Source: Roseovarius azorensis (GTDB taxonomy: Bacteria; Pseudomonadota; Alphaproteobacteria; Rhodobacterales; Rhodobacteraceae). From it: 64,000 nucleotides of DNA. The notes under the pieces were generated by a model that worked only from the letters and a program-made list of their open reading frames with translations, ran no database searches and was not told the DNA's origin. The position numbers and the translations under genes are program-made. The stretch is taken from the NCBI RefSeq assembly GCF_900109455.1, contig NZ_FOAG01000003.1:186001-250000 (forward strand), written 5' to 3'. The stretch's first letter is position 1, and the number at the start of each line of letters is the position of its first letter. Shown in pieces: positions 1-8,702 of the stretch.

Positions 1-622
1 GCAGGAACGACCCGCTGAACACATAGTCTAGCTTGCCGGTGCGACCCGAGACGTTGAGGCTGGTTTCCCAGGTCAGCGAGTCATCCACATGTTGGGTCGA
101 GAAGCTCAGACCAGTGCCGACCTCGAGATTGAACGCGCCATCTTCGGGCCGCTTGGTGATGATGTTGACCAGGCCACCAGTCGCACCAAACCCATACATC
201 GCCGTACCGCCCCGAATGATCTCGATTTGTTCGATGGCTTCGGCCCCGATCGAGTTGAGAGAGCGCCGACCGTCACGAAGCGGCGTGGATTGCGGCACGC
301 CGTCGATAAGCGTGAGAAATGTGCGTCCGCGCAATGTCTGCCCAAAATCGGAATTAGCCTCGGTGCTCTGGCTGAAGCCGGGCACCTGCTTGGACAGGAT
401 GTCACCGATAGTGTTGTCGACCCGGCGCTGTTCCTGAACCGTCTCGCGGTCGATCACGGAAACAGAGCGGGTGGTCTCGTCGACCGGCGTCTCGGTGCGA
501 GTGGCCGATTCGAGCACTAGCGTGCCCAGTTCGACAGTTTCATCTTCATTCGTCGTCTGCGCGATGGCCGGAAACGCGGTCAACGCGGCCAAGCAGACGG
601 CCAAGGGCCGCTGAAGTTCCAT
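1..622 (-). CDS. TonB-dependent outer-membrane receptor, N-terminal part (runs off left edge)
   Basis: The frame opens at an ATG at 622 and stays open to base 1, giving the first 207 residues. A signal peptide of about 22 residues ends in AIAQ. It is followed by a TonB-box-like stretch (ETVELGTLVLES) and a plug domain with IDGVPQ, IEIIRGGTAMYG and GGLVNIITKRP, the usual plug motifs of siderophore and haem receptors. Such proteins import iron chelates, cobalamin or similar ligands across the outer membrane using TonB energy. The ligand cannot be told because the barrel lies outside the window. A sigma70-like promoter sits about 80 bases upstream. Family call is firm; substrate is unknown. Confidence 0.9.
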   Translation of the reverse strand, partial: MELQRPLAVCLAALTAFPAIAQTTNEDETVELGTLVLESATRTETPVDETTRSVSVIDRETVQEQRRVDNTIGDILSKQVPGFSQSTEANSDFGQTLRGRTFLTLIDGVPQSTPLRDGRRSLNSIGAEAIEQIEIIRGGTAMYGFGATGGLVNIITKRPEDGAFNLEVGTGLSFSTQHVDDSLTWETSLNVSGRTGKLDYVFSGSFL

Positions 623-701
623 TCTTGATCCCCCAAACGTGATCGATTGTGATTTTGTCAGTGCAACTGCCTGGCGTTGGCTGGGGGATTGCAATGTAGC
701 C

Positions 702-730
702 CGGATATTGAAACCGACTAATAGAGTCAA
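702..730 (-). promoter_or_regulatory. Predicted sigma70-type promoter of the TonB-dependent receptor
   Basis: Read on the minus strand there is TTGACT at 730-725, a 17-base spacer, and TATCCG at 707-702. This puts the start of transcription near 695 and leaves an untranslated leader of roughly 70 bases before the ATG at 622. I saw no convincing Fur or Irr palindrome next to it, so iron control is only an expectation for the family. Confidence 0.4.
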
Positions 731-1287
731 CCATTCGAACGATTACGCCAATGACCACGAGGCAGCAGCGGCGGCTTGCTTCGACATTCGCTGTATGAGA
801 GCGACCCTATGCCGCGAAACCAACCTTCCAAACAATGAAAGCTTTGGTCAGGGACCACTGTGGCGCAAGAGTGCATCCCATAGTTCTCGACGAAAGAATC
901 CAGGACTTTACATCCGGTGCCCGGCGTTTCGTCTGACGCCGATACCCGGAGAGGAAGAAAAACCCCGGCGTAGAAAGATAGGCAAGCGGTGTTCATAATC
1001 TCTTCAAGAAGAAAATCTCACGCTTCGCCTCGTCGCACAGCCCATCATGGAATGCCAGCCGCTGCATGTAATGGCGCACGAGCGATCCGATCCGGTGCCG
1101 GAGGATAGCGCACCGGGCCATTCTGCATGCCTTGGCCCGGCGTTTTGCTCGGCAATGGCGATCCGCTATAGAAGCTGCGCCCCTGCCGGGCATGATAACG
1201 CCCGTTGCGATTCAGAAGATATCCTGCATACCAGCCATGACGATGACCCCTTGCAGCCGCAATCTGCAACCTTCAACAGGATAAACG

Positions 1288-1310
1288 CCCTTGTTCGCAA
1301 GGGTTTTGTT
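1288..1310. terminator. Stem-loop beyond the 3' end of tRNA-Val
   Basis: CCCTTG (1288-1293) pairs with CAAGGG (1298-1303) around a TTCG loop. On the plus strand a TTTT run follows directly; on the minus strand CGTTTAT follows. It lies 27 bases past the tRNA 3' end, so it may end the tRNA transcript. The better T-run is on the plus strand, where no gene is evident. Confidence 0.45.
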
Positions 1311-1329
1311 TGATTTTAAGGGGTTGGAA

Positions 1330-1404
1330 TGGTGGGTGATAAGAGATTCGAACTCCTGACATCTTCGATGTGAACGAAGCGCTCTACCACTGAGCTAATC
1401 ACCC
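1330..1404 (-). tRNA. tRNA-Val (anticodon CAC)
   Basis: The minus strand folds into a full cloverleaf of 75 bases including an encoded CCA. The acceptor GGGTGAT pairs with ATCACCC, the D arm is GCTC-AGTGGTA-GAGC, and the anticodon stem CTTCG/CGAAG carries the loop TTCACAT with anticodon CAC, reading GUG valine codons. The T arm AGGAG-TTCGAAT-CTCTT is intact with one G-T pair. It is a single gene, not part of a tRNA cluster. Confidence 0.96.
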
Positions 1405-1423
1405 GCCGTCGCGGCTTTTAGCG

Positions 1424-1852
1424 TCACTCCGCCTCCTCTGCAACCTCATCTTTCGCATCCCCCGCCCGCTGCTTTGCCCCGGCGCGACCGCCGGGTTTGG
1501 CCTGCCGGATCTTGGCCACGATCACCCGCGCATTGGGCAGGTCCTTGACCCGGTTTAGCTTGACCCGGCCTAGTGGCGGCAGGTTCATTTCGCGCCCCTC
1601 TGCCAGCGCCTCGCCCAGCACTTCCAGCACCGCATCGACGACGGGTCTGGCGACTTTCTTGCGCACATCGGCGCGGCTCAGCACCTTGTCCAGCAATTCC
1701 TGCTTCTTCATCTCCGGACCCGCATCCCCGGAAGGGGCATCGGCCACCATCACCAGTTGCACGGTCTCGTCCGCGCTCTGATCGGCCGTCGCCCCGGTGC
1801 CGCGCGCGGCGACGGCCTTGAGACTTTCTGTTGTCTTTGTTTTCGTTATCAT
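1424..1852 (-). CDS. HU/IHF-family DNA-binding protein with an N-terminal extension
   Basis: The 142-residue product has a low-complexity N-terminal segment of about 55 residues rich in Thr, Ala and Asp. An HU-like region follows, from about KKQELLDKVLSRADVRKK to MNLPPLGRVKLNRVK, and then a basic Lys/Arg/Ala tail. HU proteins are about 90 residues, so this is an extended form of the type seen in Rhodobacteraceae. I chose ATG 1852, which has GGGG five bases ahead; ATG 1882 (MARFNRS) is an alternative with a poorer ribosome site. The frame remains open much further upstream, but that part is not coding-like. Likely role: nucleoid binding and bending of DNA. Confidence 0.75.
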   Translation of the reverse strand: MITKTKTTESLKAVAARGTGATADQSADETVQLVMVADAPSGDAGPEMKKQELLDKVLSRADVRKKVARPVVDAVLEVLGEALAEGREMNLPPLGRVKLNRVKDLPNARVIVAKIRQAKPGGRAGAKQRAGDAKDEVAEEAE

Positions 1853-1979
1853 GTCTTGCCCCGATCGGTTGAACCTTGCCATCACGCCGACCTGCGTCCG
1901 CAGCCGTGACCAGCCAGAGTTGACGCAGGCTTGTGATGACCGCAATATACATCCCAATTTCAGATTTGGGGGACATTCA

Positions 1980-2183
1980 ATGCACAAATCGTTCTGCACA
2001 ACGCTTTTCCTCACCGCCGTATTCGCCGCGCCCGCCCTCGCCGGAAGCCTGGGCGATCCGGTGGTCACGCCCGAGGTGATCGCAGCCGAGACCGAGGCCG
2101 CCTCGACCGACAAGCTCGACACGGCGATCCCGGCCTTCTTCCTTATCCTTCTGGTACTCAATATTGCCGGCGCACTGAACTGA
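1980..2183 (+). CDS. Small exported membrane protein of 67 residues, unknown function
   Basis: ATG 1980 follows GGGGGA at good spacing. The protein has a signal peptide of about 21 residues ending in ALA, a short acidic linker with DPVVTPEV, and one hydrophobic segment (PAFFLILLVLNIAGA) at the very end. I recall similar short signal-linker-helix proteins with a DPV motif from Rhodobacteraceae, but no function is known to me. A TTGACG element at 1920-1925 could be its -35 box. CCCAA (1953-1957) can pair with TTGGG (1966-1970), which overlaps the ribosome site, so leader folding might affect translation. It converges on lon. Confidence 0.65.
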   Translation: MHKSFCTTLFLTAVFAAPALAGSLGDPVVTPEVIAAETEAASTDKLDTAIPAFFLILLVLNIAGALN

Positions 2184-2202
2184 GACCCCTTCATATGCGA
2201 AA

Positions 2203-2226
2203 AGGGCGCCCGATGCGGGGCGCCCT
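2203..2226 (-). terminator. Rho-independent terminator of lon
   Basis: AGGGCGCCC (2203-2211) pairs with GGCGCCCT (2219-2226). On the minus strand the stem is followed by TTTTC, as expected for a terminator 27 bases beyond the lon stop codon. It may also end transcripts of the small gene at 1980-2183, although the plus side lacks a T-run. Confidence 0.75.
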
Positions 2227-2252
2227 CTCGCGATCCTGAAATCAGATCAGCC

Positions 2253-4664
2253 TCAGTGCGCCACCGCGCCCTGACCCTCATCGCCTGACTTGAGCGCCGC
2301 CTCGGTCGCGGCGGCCTCTTCGGCATCTTCGTCCCAATCCACCGGCTCTGGCTCGCGCACCAGTGCCAGTTTCAGGACATCGCGCACGTGATCCACGGGG
2401 ATGATCGTCAGCCCCTGTTTCACATTGTCGGGGATCTCGGCCAGATCCTTTTCGTTCTCCCGCGGAATGAGCACCGTCTTGATCCCGCCGCGCAGCGCCG
2501 CCAACAGCTTTTCCTTCAATCCGCCGATGGGCAGCGCATTGCCGCGCAGCGTCACCTCGCCCGTCATGGCGATATCCTTGCGGATCGGGATGCCGGTCAG
2601 AACCGATACGATGGATGTCACCATCGCCAGCCCTGCCGACGGCCCGTCCTTGGGCGTGGCGCCTTCGGGCACATGCACGTGAATGTCCCATTTCTCGAAC
2701 CTGGGCGGCTTGACCCCGATTACCGGCGCGATCGAGCGGACATAGGAAGACGCCGCATCAATCGACTCCTTCATCACGTCGCCCAGCTTGCCGGTGGTCT
2801 TCATCCGGCCCTTCCCGGGCAGGCGCAGCGCCTCGATGTTCAGCAACTCGCCACCCACCGAGGTATAGGCAAGGCCCGTCACCACGCCCACCTGATCGCT
2901 TTCCTCCGCCAGCCCGAACTTGAACTTGCGCACACCCAGGAAATCCCCAAGGTTTTCCGGCGTAACGATGATCTGCTTGCTCTCACCCTTGATGATCCGG
3001 GTGACCGCCTTGCGCGCCAGCTTGGCGATCTCGCGCTCAAGGTTCCGCACCCCCGCCTCGCGGGTGTAATAGCGGATCATGTCCGTCAGCGCCGCATCGG
3101 TCAACTCGAACTCGCCCTTCTTCAGGCCGTTGTTCTTGATCTGCTTGGCGATCAGATGCTGCTTGGAAATCTCGCGCTTTTCGTCCTCGGTATAGCCCGC
3201 CAGCGGAATGATCTCCATCCGGTCCAGGAGCGGCCCCGGCATGTTGTAACTGTTGGCCGTGGTCAGGAACATCACGTTCGAGAGATCGTATTCCACCTCC
3301 AGATAGTGATCCACAAAAGTATTGTTCTGTTCAGGATCCAGCACCTCAAGCATCGCGCTCGCCGGATCACCCCGGAAATCCTGCCCCATCTTGTCAATCT
3401 CGTCGAGCAGGATCAGCGGATTGGTGGTCTTGGCCTTTTTCAGCGCCTGGATGATCTTGCCGGGCATCGAGCCGATATAGGTCCGCCGGTGGCCGCGAAT
3501 CTCGCTCTCGTCGCGCACGCCACCCAGGCTGATGCGGATGAATTCCCGCCCCGTCGCGCGCGCCACCGACTTGCCAAGGCTGGTCTTGCCCACGCCCGGA
3601 GGGCCGACAAGGCACATGATCGGGCCTTTCAGCTTCTGGCTGCGCTGCTGCACGGCCAGATACTCGACGATCCGCTCCTTGACCTTTTCCAGCCCGTAGT
3701 GATCGGCATCCAGCACCTCCTGCGCCTTGTGCAAATCCTTCTTGACGCGGCTCTTGACACCCCACGGAATGCTCAGCATCCAGTCGAGGTAATTGCGCAC
3801 CACGGTGGCCTCGGCGCTCATCGGACTCATGTTCTTGAGCTTTTTCAGTTCCGCCTCGGCCTTCTCGCGCGCTTCCTTGCTCAGCTTGGTTGCGGCGATC
3901 CTGGCCTCCAGCTCGGCCACCTCGCCCTCGCCGTCCTCGCCGTCGCCCAGTTCCTTCTGAATGGCCTTCATCTGCTCATTCAGGTAATACTCGCGCTGCG
4001 TGCGCTCCATCTGGCTCTTGACGCGGGTCTTGATCTTTTTCTCGACCTGCAGAACGCTCATCTCGCCCTGCATGAGACCATAGACCTTTTCCAGCCGCTC
4101 GCTCACGCTCAGCGTCTCCAGCAGTTCCTGCTTGCGGCCCACGTCGATGCCCAGATGCCCGGCCACCAGATCGGCCAGCTTGGCGGCTTCGTCCGAATCC
4201 GTGACAGCGGCCAGCGCCTCGTCGGGGATGTTCTTCTTGACCTTGGCATAGCGCGCGAATTCATCGCTCACCGTGCGCAGCAACGCCTGGATCGTGGTCG
4301 CATCGCCGGGCATCTCGCTCAGATACTCGGCGCGCGCCTCAAAGAAGTCCTCGTTCTGCAGATATTCGGTGATCCGCACCCGCGCCACGCCCTCGACCAG
4401 CACCTTGACTGTGCCATCGGGCAGTTTCAGCAGTTGTAGCACATTGGCCAGCACCCCGACGCGAAAGATTCCGTCCTCCGCCGGATCGTCCACGCTCGGG
4501 TCAATCTGGCTCGACAGCAGGATCTGCTTGTCGTCGGCCATCACCTCTTCCAGCGCGCGCACCGATTTTTCACGGCCCACGAAAAGCGGCACGATCATGT
4601 GCGGGAACACGACGATATCGCGCAGCGGCAGCACCGGGTAAGAGGCGTTAAGGGGATCTTGCAT
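2253..4664 (-). CDS. lon: ATP-dependent protease Lon
   Basis: The 803-residue product has the full Lon layout: an N-terminal LON substrate-binding domain starting with [15 protein letters not shown], a coiled-coil middle part, an AAA+ module with Walker [10 protein letters not shown] and Walker [10 protein letters not shown], and the peptidase domain with catalytic Ser in [11 protein letters not shown] and Lys in [11 protein letters not shown]. Lon degrades misfolded and regulatory proteins in the cytoplasm. ATG 4664 is chosen because AGGAAA lies just upstream and the protein then begins MQDPL; the longer frame to 4718 has no support. A heat-shock-like promoter lies at 4744-4771 and a terminator at 2203-2226, so it is a single-gene unit. 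Confidence 0.97.
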   Translation of the reverse strand: MQDPLNASYPVLPLRDIVVFPHMIVPLFVGREKSVRALEEVMADDKQILLSSQIDPSVDDPAEDGIFRVGVLANVLQLLKLPDGTVKVLVEGVARVRITEYLQNEDFFEARAEYLSEMPGDATTIQALLRTVSDEFARYAKVKKNIPDEALAAVTDSDEAAKLADLVAGHLGIDVGRKQELLETLSVSERLEKVYGLMQGEMSVLQVEKKIKTRVKSQMERTQREYYLNEQMKAIQKELGDGEDGEGEVAELEARIAATKLSKEAREKAEAELKKLKNMSPMSAEATVVRNYLDWMLSIPWGVKSRVKKDLHKAQEVLDADHYGLEKVKERIVEYLAVQQRSQKLKGPIMCLVGPPGVGKTSLGKSVARATGREFIRISLGGVRDESEIRGHRRTYIGSMPGKIIQALKKAKTTNPLILLDEIDKMGQDFRGDPASAMLEVLDPEQNNTFVDHYLEVEYDLSNVMFLTTANSYNMPGPLLDRMEIIPLAGYTEDEKREISKQHLIAKQIKNNGLKKGEFELTDAALTDMIRYYTREAGVRNLEREIAKLARKAVTRIIKGESKQIIVTPENLGDFLGVRKFKFGLAEESDQVGVVTGLAYTSVGGELLNIEALRLPGKGRMKTTGKLGDVMKESIDAASSYVRSIAPVIGVKPPRFEKWDIHVHVPEGATPKDGPSAGLAMVTSIVSVLTGIPIRKDIAMTGEVTLRGNALPIGGLKEKLLAALRGGIKTVLIPRENEKDLAEIPDNVKQGLTIIPVDHVRDVLKLALVREPEPVDWDEDAEEAAATEAALKSGDEGQGAVAH

Positions 4665-4743
4665 GCTCGTTTTCCTGTTCTTGGCAAGAGGGCACCGGCC
4701 CCGCCCGGCGGCAGCCACGGCCCTCTCCGTTACGTTGCTGCTA

Positions 4744-4771
4744 ACTTGGGGCCAGACCCCGCGGGTTTCAA
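4744..4771 (-). promoter_or_regulatory. Predicted RpoH (sigma32) heat-shock promoter of lon
   Basis: On the minus strand TTGAAA (4771-4766), a 14-base spacer and CCCCAAGT (4751-4744) closely match the sigma32 pattern CTTGAA-N13/14-CCCCATNT known from E. coli. Transcription would start near 4737, about 73 bases before the lon ATG. lon is a classic heat-shock gene, which fits. The -35 side has G in place of the first C. Confidence 0.6.
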
Positions 4772-4924
4772 CAGAGTCCGCGCAGAATGCCTATCCCCGA
4801 AGGCCTGCGCAAGGGCGATTGCACCGCGCCGCCGAAATCACCGCGCCCGCCGCAACAGGGGGGCAGGAAAATTCCTTCTCAACACAGTAACTTTGCCAAA
4901 ATTCAACCATATTCTGAAGACATC

Positions 4925-4947
4925 ATTGTTCCTGAAATTTGAACAAT
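4925..4947. promoter_or_regulatory. Perfect inverted repeat upstream of the ATP-grasp gene
   Basis: ATTGTTC (4925-4931) and GAACAAT (4941-4947) form a perfect 7-base inverted repeat around a 9-base spacer, 31 bases before the ATG at 4978. Spacing and symmetry suit a dimeric repressor or activator site. It could equally be a short leader hairpin. No regulator gene is adjacent. The rest of the 313 bp gap holds only the lon promoter. Confidence 0.4.
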
Positions 4948-4977
4948 CCTTATCAGAAATCGTGACTGAGGCAGAAA

Positions 4978-6138
4978 ATGAACGCACACACTCCGCTTAA
5001 TGCAGTCGATCTCGACCACCGGAAATACCTCTCGGCCCGCGACAGCACTCACAAGGATCTGCTGATCCATGCCGCCCGTCAAAGCGGCCGTTCGGCGCTT
5101 AAGATCCAGCGCGAGTTTCGACAGATGGCGCGTTCCCACAGCCGTCTCAACATGGTCGAATATGTCCGTCACGGCCTTTATCGCCACGACGATTTCACCG
5201 ACGATGAGCGCGCGGCCTATATCTCGAACGACCTGCACTGGGACATCACCCACAAATGCAACAATCGCGGCTGGTCCGGCGCCGCCGAGGACAAGGCGGT
5301 GGCAGCCACGCTTCTGGCCGCGGGCGGCGTGACTATCCCCGACAGCCTGGGCGTGATCGACAGATCGCCGCGCATCTATCCCGGCCTGCCCCGCATCACC
5401 ACCCCCGACGACCTGCGCGACCTCGTGCTTGCGCAGATCGGCACGGGGATTTTCGGCAAGATCGTCGACGGCATGGTTAGCTTTGGCGCGTTCCAGATCG
5501 AGATGGCGGATGCCACCCATCTGACCTGCGCCGGTCACGCCCCGATGACCTATGAGACGTTCATGTCCGATTTCGTGGCGACCAACGCCTATATCCTGCA
5601 ACGCAAACTGACCAATCACCCCGATATCGCCCGCTATGCCCCGGCCCTCGCCACCGTGCGCATGGTCAATCTGGTCACCGACAGCGGCGTTCATTGCCCG
5701 CTCGCCATTATCAAGCTGCCGCAGGGCGACAACATCGCGGATGCCTTCTGGCGCCCCGGCAATCTGGCCTGCGAGGTCGATGTCGCCACCGGCGCGATCC
5801 GCACCGTGGCCGAGCGCGCCGGACCCGAGGTCAGGTTCCATGACGATCACCCCGCAAAGCCCGGACTAATGGGCATGACCCTGCCACATTGGGACAGGCT
5901 GATCGAAATCAACGCGCGCGCGGCGCAGATCTTTGCCCCGATCCGGTATCAGTCCACCGACATCGCCATCACGGTGGACGGCCCCGTCATCGTCGAGTTG
6001 AATTACGGCGGCGGCTTCGATCTTCCGCAATACGCCAGCGGTCGCGGAATGCTCACCCCCGAGGTGCGCGCCTTTTTCGAATCGCACGGCTGGGTCTTCG
6101 GGCCGGTGAAACGGCGCGGCCTGTTCAGACGCGGCTAG
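4978..6138 (+). CDS. Sugar-transfer-associated ATP-grasp family protein
   Basis: The 386-residue protein resembles the ATP-grasp family often found with glycan and sugar-transfer genes (ATPgrasp_ST). It has a helical N-terminal region (about 1-85), a middle part with GTGIFGKIVDGM, and a C-terminal half ending in TVDGPVIVELNYGGGFD, where the acidic and Asn residues would bind Mg-ATP as in other ATP-grasp ligases. The acceptor and reaction are unknown. It stands alone, with no glycosyltransferase nearby, which is unusual for this family. It is transcribed divergently from lon, and a perfect inverted repeat precedes it. The family call rests on motif memory, so confidence is moderate. Confidence 0.6.
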   Translation: MNAHTPLNAVDLDHRKYLSARDSTHKDLLIHAARQSGRSALKIQREFRQMARSHSRLNMVEYVRHGLYRHDDFTDDERAAYISNDLHWDITHKCNNRGWSGAAEDKAVAATLLAAGGVTIPDSLGVIDRSPRIYPGLPRITTPDDLRDLVLAQIGTGIFGKIVDGMVSFGAFQIEMADATHLTCAGHAPMTYETFMSDFVATNAYILQRKLTNHPDIARYAPALATVRMVNLVTDSGVHCPLAIIKLPQGDNIADAFWRPGNLACEVDVATGAIRTVAERAGPEVRFHDDHPAKPGLMGMTLPHWDRLIEINARAAQIFAPIRYQSTDIAITVDGPVIVELNYGGGFDLPQYASGRGMLTPEVRAFFESHGWVFGPVKRRGLFRRG

Positions 6139-6219
6139 GGTGTCGATCGAGAGGTGGGTACAACCCTGAATGGCCCACGTGATCGACAGACCGCCAACGC
6201 GCGAAACAGCGCTCCCGCC

Positions 6220-7359
6220 TCACAGCGGCTCGATATCCCCCTGCGCCCGGCCCGCATGAAATCCCGCCTCCCACTCGGTGAACCGCCCCTCGACAATCGC
6301 CGCGCGCATCTCCGCCATGATCTGCTGGAAATAATGCAGGTTGTGCCAGGTCAGCAGCATGCCGGAAATCATCTCTCCGGCGCGGAACACGTGATGCAGA
6401 TAGGCCCGGCTGTACCCGCAGCAGGCCGGACAGGTGCAGTCCTCATCGAGCGGCCTCGGGTCGTCCTGATGCCGCGCGTTCTTGATATTGACCACACCGT
6501 GTCGCGTGAACACCTGCCCGGTCCGGCCAGAGCGCGACGGCAGCACGCAGTCCATCATGTCGATGCCGCGCTTGACGGCCCCCACGATATCGTCCGGCTT
6601 GCCCACCCCCATCAGGTAACGCGGACGATCCTCGGGCAGGGACCCCGGCGCGTAATCCAGCACACCGAACATCGCCTCCTGCCCCTCGCCCACGGCCAGA
6701 CCGCCGACCGCATAGCCGTCAAACCCGATCTCTTTCAACGCCTCCGCGCTCTCTTCGCGCAACGCGCGCGTGACCCCGCCCTGCATGATGCCAAAGAGCG
6801 CATGCCCCGGCCGGTCACCGAACGCCTCTTTCGACCGCGCCGCCCACCGCATGCTCAGGCGCATGCTCTCGGCCACCGCCTTGTCGCTCGCAGGCAGTGC
6901 CGGGCATTCGTCGAAACACATCACGATGTCGGACCCGAGCAGCGCCTGTATCTCCATCGACCGCTCCGGCGTCAGGTGATGCTTCGACCCGTCGATATGG
7001 CTGCGAAACGTCACCCCCTCCTCGGTCAGCTTGCGCAGCCCGGCAAGGCTCATCACCTGAAATCCGCCCGAATCCGTGAGGATCGGCCGCTGCCAGTTCA
7101 TGAAACGGTGCAATCCGCCCAGCCGCGCCACCCGCTCCGCACCGGGCCGCAGCATCAGGTGATAGGTATTGCCCAACAGGATATCCGCCCCCGTGGCGGC
7201 CACGCTCTCGGGCAGCATCGCCTTGACGGTCGCCGCCGTGCCCACCGGCATGAAGGCCGGCGTGCGGATTTCACCGCGCGGCGTGCGGATCACCCCCGCC
7301 CGCGCCGCGCCATCCTGCGCCACTTTCCCGAACCCGAACCGCATGCTCGCAGACCCCAT
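6220..7359 (-). CDS. tgt: Queuine tRNA-ribosyltransferase
   Basis: This 379-residue enzyme swaps guanine-34 of GUN-anticodon tRNAs for preQ1, a step of queuosine synthesis. Visible hallmarks are [11 protein letters not shown] (binding and general acid Asp), [16 protein letters not shown], the nucleophile region (MDCVLPSR), and the zinc site [11 protein letters not shown]...HNLHYF. Length matches bacterial Tgt (about 375). The partner gene queA is in this window at 27596-28684, not adjacent. ATG 7359 is used; a second ATG five codons in (MRFGF) is possible. Confidence 0.96.
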   Translation of the reverse strand: MGSASMRFGFGKVAQDGAARAGVIRTPRGEIRTPAFMPVGTAATVKAMLPESVAATGADILLGNTYHLMLRPGAERVARLGGLHRFMNWQRPILTDSGGFQVMSLAGLRKLTEEGVTFRSHIDGSKHHLTPERSMEIQALLGSDIVMCFDECPALPASDKAVAESMRLSMRWAARSKEAFGDRPGHALFGIMQGGVTRALREESAEALKEIGFDGYAVGGLAVGEGQEAMFGVLDYAPGSLPEDRPRYLMGVGKPDDIVGAVKRGIDMMDCVLPSRSGRTGQVFTRHGVVNIKNARHQDDPRPLDEDCTCPACCGYSRAYLHHVFRAGEMISGMLLTWHNLHYFQQIMAEMRAAIVEGRFTEWEAGFHAGRAQGDIEPL

Positions 7360-7444
7360 CGCTTTTTACCTTTTGCCACCCTTTAAAGCGGTTTACCCTG
7401 CCTTGTAAAATGCCGTGTCAGCCACCTGATGAGTGAGAGTTCCC

Positions 7445-8335
7445 ATGACCGAAGACATCCTTCTTGACCTGATTTCCTCCAACCTCGTCTGGCTGCTGAT
7501 CGCGCTTCTGGTGATCATCGTGATCTTTCGCGGGGTCAAGATCGTGCCGCAGTCCGAACAGTTCGTTGTCGAACGCTTCGGCAAGCTGCACAAGGTGCTG
7601 GGTCCCGGCATCAACCTGATCGTGCCGTTTCTCGACGTGGTGCGCCACAAGATCTCGATCCTCGAACGTCAGTTGCCCAACGCCAGCCAGGACGCCATCA
7701 CCCGCGACAACGTGCTGGTGCAGGTCGAAACCTCGGTCTTCTACCGCATCCTGCATCCCGAAAAGACCGTCTACCGCATCCGCGAGGTGGACGGGGCAAT
7801 CGCCACCACCGTGGCGGGCATCGTGCGCGCCGAGATCGGCAAGATGGATCTCGACGAAGTGCAATCCAACCGCTCGCAACTCATCGTCACGATCAAGGCG
7901 CTGGTCGAGGATGCAGTCGATGACTGGGGCATCGAGGTGACCCGTGCCGAGATCCTCGACGTCAACCTCGATCAGGCGACGCGCTCGGCCATGCTCCAGC
8001 AACTCAACGCCGAACGCGCCCGCCGCGCCCAGGTGACCGAGGCCGAGGGACACAAGCGCGCCGTGGAACTACAGGCCGATGCCCAGCTTTACGCCGCCGA
8101 ACAGGGCGCCAAGGCGCGCCGGATCGAGGCCGATGCCGAGGCCTATGCCACCGGCGTCGTCGCCGCCGCCATCGCCGCCAACGGCCTGGAGGCCGCGCAA
8201 TACCAGGTGGCGCTCAAACAGGTCGAGGCGCTCAATGCGCTTGGCAACGGCCCGTCCTCTCAGACCATCCTCGTGCCTGCACAGGCGCTCGAGGCGTTCG
8301 GCAATGCCTTCAACATGCTGAAAGGACGCGGCTGA
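7445..8335 (+). CDS. SPFH/stomatin-type membrane protein (QmcA-like paraslipin)
   Basis: The 296-residue protein has one N-terminal membrane helix (about residues 10-28) followed by an SPFH domain (VPQSEQFVVERFGK onwards) and a charged coiled-coil rich in Ala and Glu (ERARRAQVTEAEGHKRAVE). Proteins of this group form large rings or cages on the inner membrane and are linked to membrane-protein quality control through FtsH in other bacteria. ATG 7445 has GAGAG upstream and is preferred to the GTG at 7433. The stop overlaps the NfeD start by one base, the standard pairing of these two families. Confidence 0.92.
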   Translation: MTEDILLDLISSNLVWLLIALLVIIVIFRGVKIVPQSEQFVVERFGKLHKVLGPGINLIVPFLDVVRHKISILERQLPNASQDAITRDNVLVQVETSVFYRILHPEKTVYRIREVDGAIATTVAGIVRAEIGKMDLDEVQSNRSQLIVTIKALVEDAVDDWGIEVTRAEILDVNLDQATRSAMLQQLNAERARRAQVTEAEGHKRAVELQADAQLYAAEQGAKARRIEADAEAYATGVVAAAIAANGLEAAQYQVALKQVEALNALGNGPSSQTILVPAQALEAFGNAFNMLKGRG

Positions 8336-8610
8336 TGGAAACCGCGCTCTGGCATCTGTGGTGGGTCTGGCTGGCGGCGGCGCTTGGGCTTGCCATTCTC
8401 GAAATCGTCGTCTCCGGCTTCATCTTCCTTGGCTTCGCGGCCGGGGCTGCCCTGGTGGCCCTGCTGGTGCTTCTGCCGTTCGATCTGGGGCTTGCGACCC
8501 TGCTCGCCAGCTTCGCGATACTCTCACTCACCTCATGGATCGTGCTGCGCCGCGCCTTTCGCCGACCCGATGACCAGACCCGCGTGATCCGCGAGGACAT
8601 CAACAAATAG
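8335..8610 (+). CDS. NfeD-like membrane protein, short form
   Basis: The 91-residue product has two or three hydrophobic segments (WVWLAAALGLAILEIVVSGF and a second block around 30-68) and a short charged tail. It is translationally coupled to the SPFH gene (TGATG overlap). NfeD partners normally carry a C-terminal OB-fold domain after the helices, reaching about 140 residues. Here the sequence ends at VIREDINK without it, and I see no frameshift that would restore one. It may be a natural short form in this lineage. Confidence 0.8.
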   Translation: METALWHLWWVWLAAALGLAILEIVVSGFIFLGFAAGAALVALLVLLPFDLGLATLLASFAILSLTSWIVLRRAFRRPDDQTRVIREDINK

Positions 8611-8702
8611 CCAGCCCCCTTTCCTTGCATCGGCCAGCCCATCCCAAGTAGAGAGAACCGCAAGACGACCGGCCCTGCGATTCACTCAACAGGATGCGCC
8701 CC

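Larger units (their letters stand above)
623..1329. other. About 700 bp with no recognisable gene
   Basis: Between the receptor start and the tRNA there are several open frames of 60-120 codons on both strands, but none has a good ribosome site, a recognisable motif or a composition like the neighbouring genes. The stretch contains the receptor promoter (702-730) and a hairpin near the tRNA (1288-1310). It could be decayed accessory DNA at the 3' side of a tRNA gene, but no integrase fragment or repeated tRNA end was seen. Confidence 0.5.

Noticed and set aside
639-1313. Open frames of 66-119 codons between the receptor gene and the tRNA
   Set aside because: No ribosome site, motif or coding-like composition; reported only as an unexplained gap.
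1330-1404. tRNA-Val as attachment site of a genomic island
   Set aside because: No integrase, no second copy of the tRNA end and no mobile genes are visible; kept only as a possibility for the adjacent gap.
1853-2326. Possible long N-terminal extension of the HU-like gene
   Set aside because: The open frame runs opposite the small exported gene and its residues are not HU-like; starts at 1852 or 1882 fit better.
2388-4439. Long open frame of 683 codons opposite lon
   Set aside because: It is an antisense shadow caused by GC-rich third positions of lon. It is rich in His, Arg and Leu and has no family motif.
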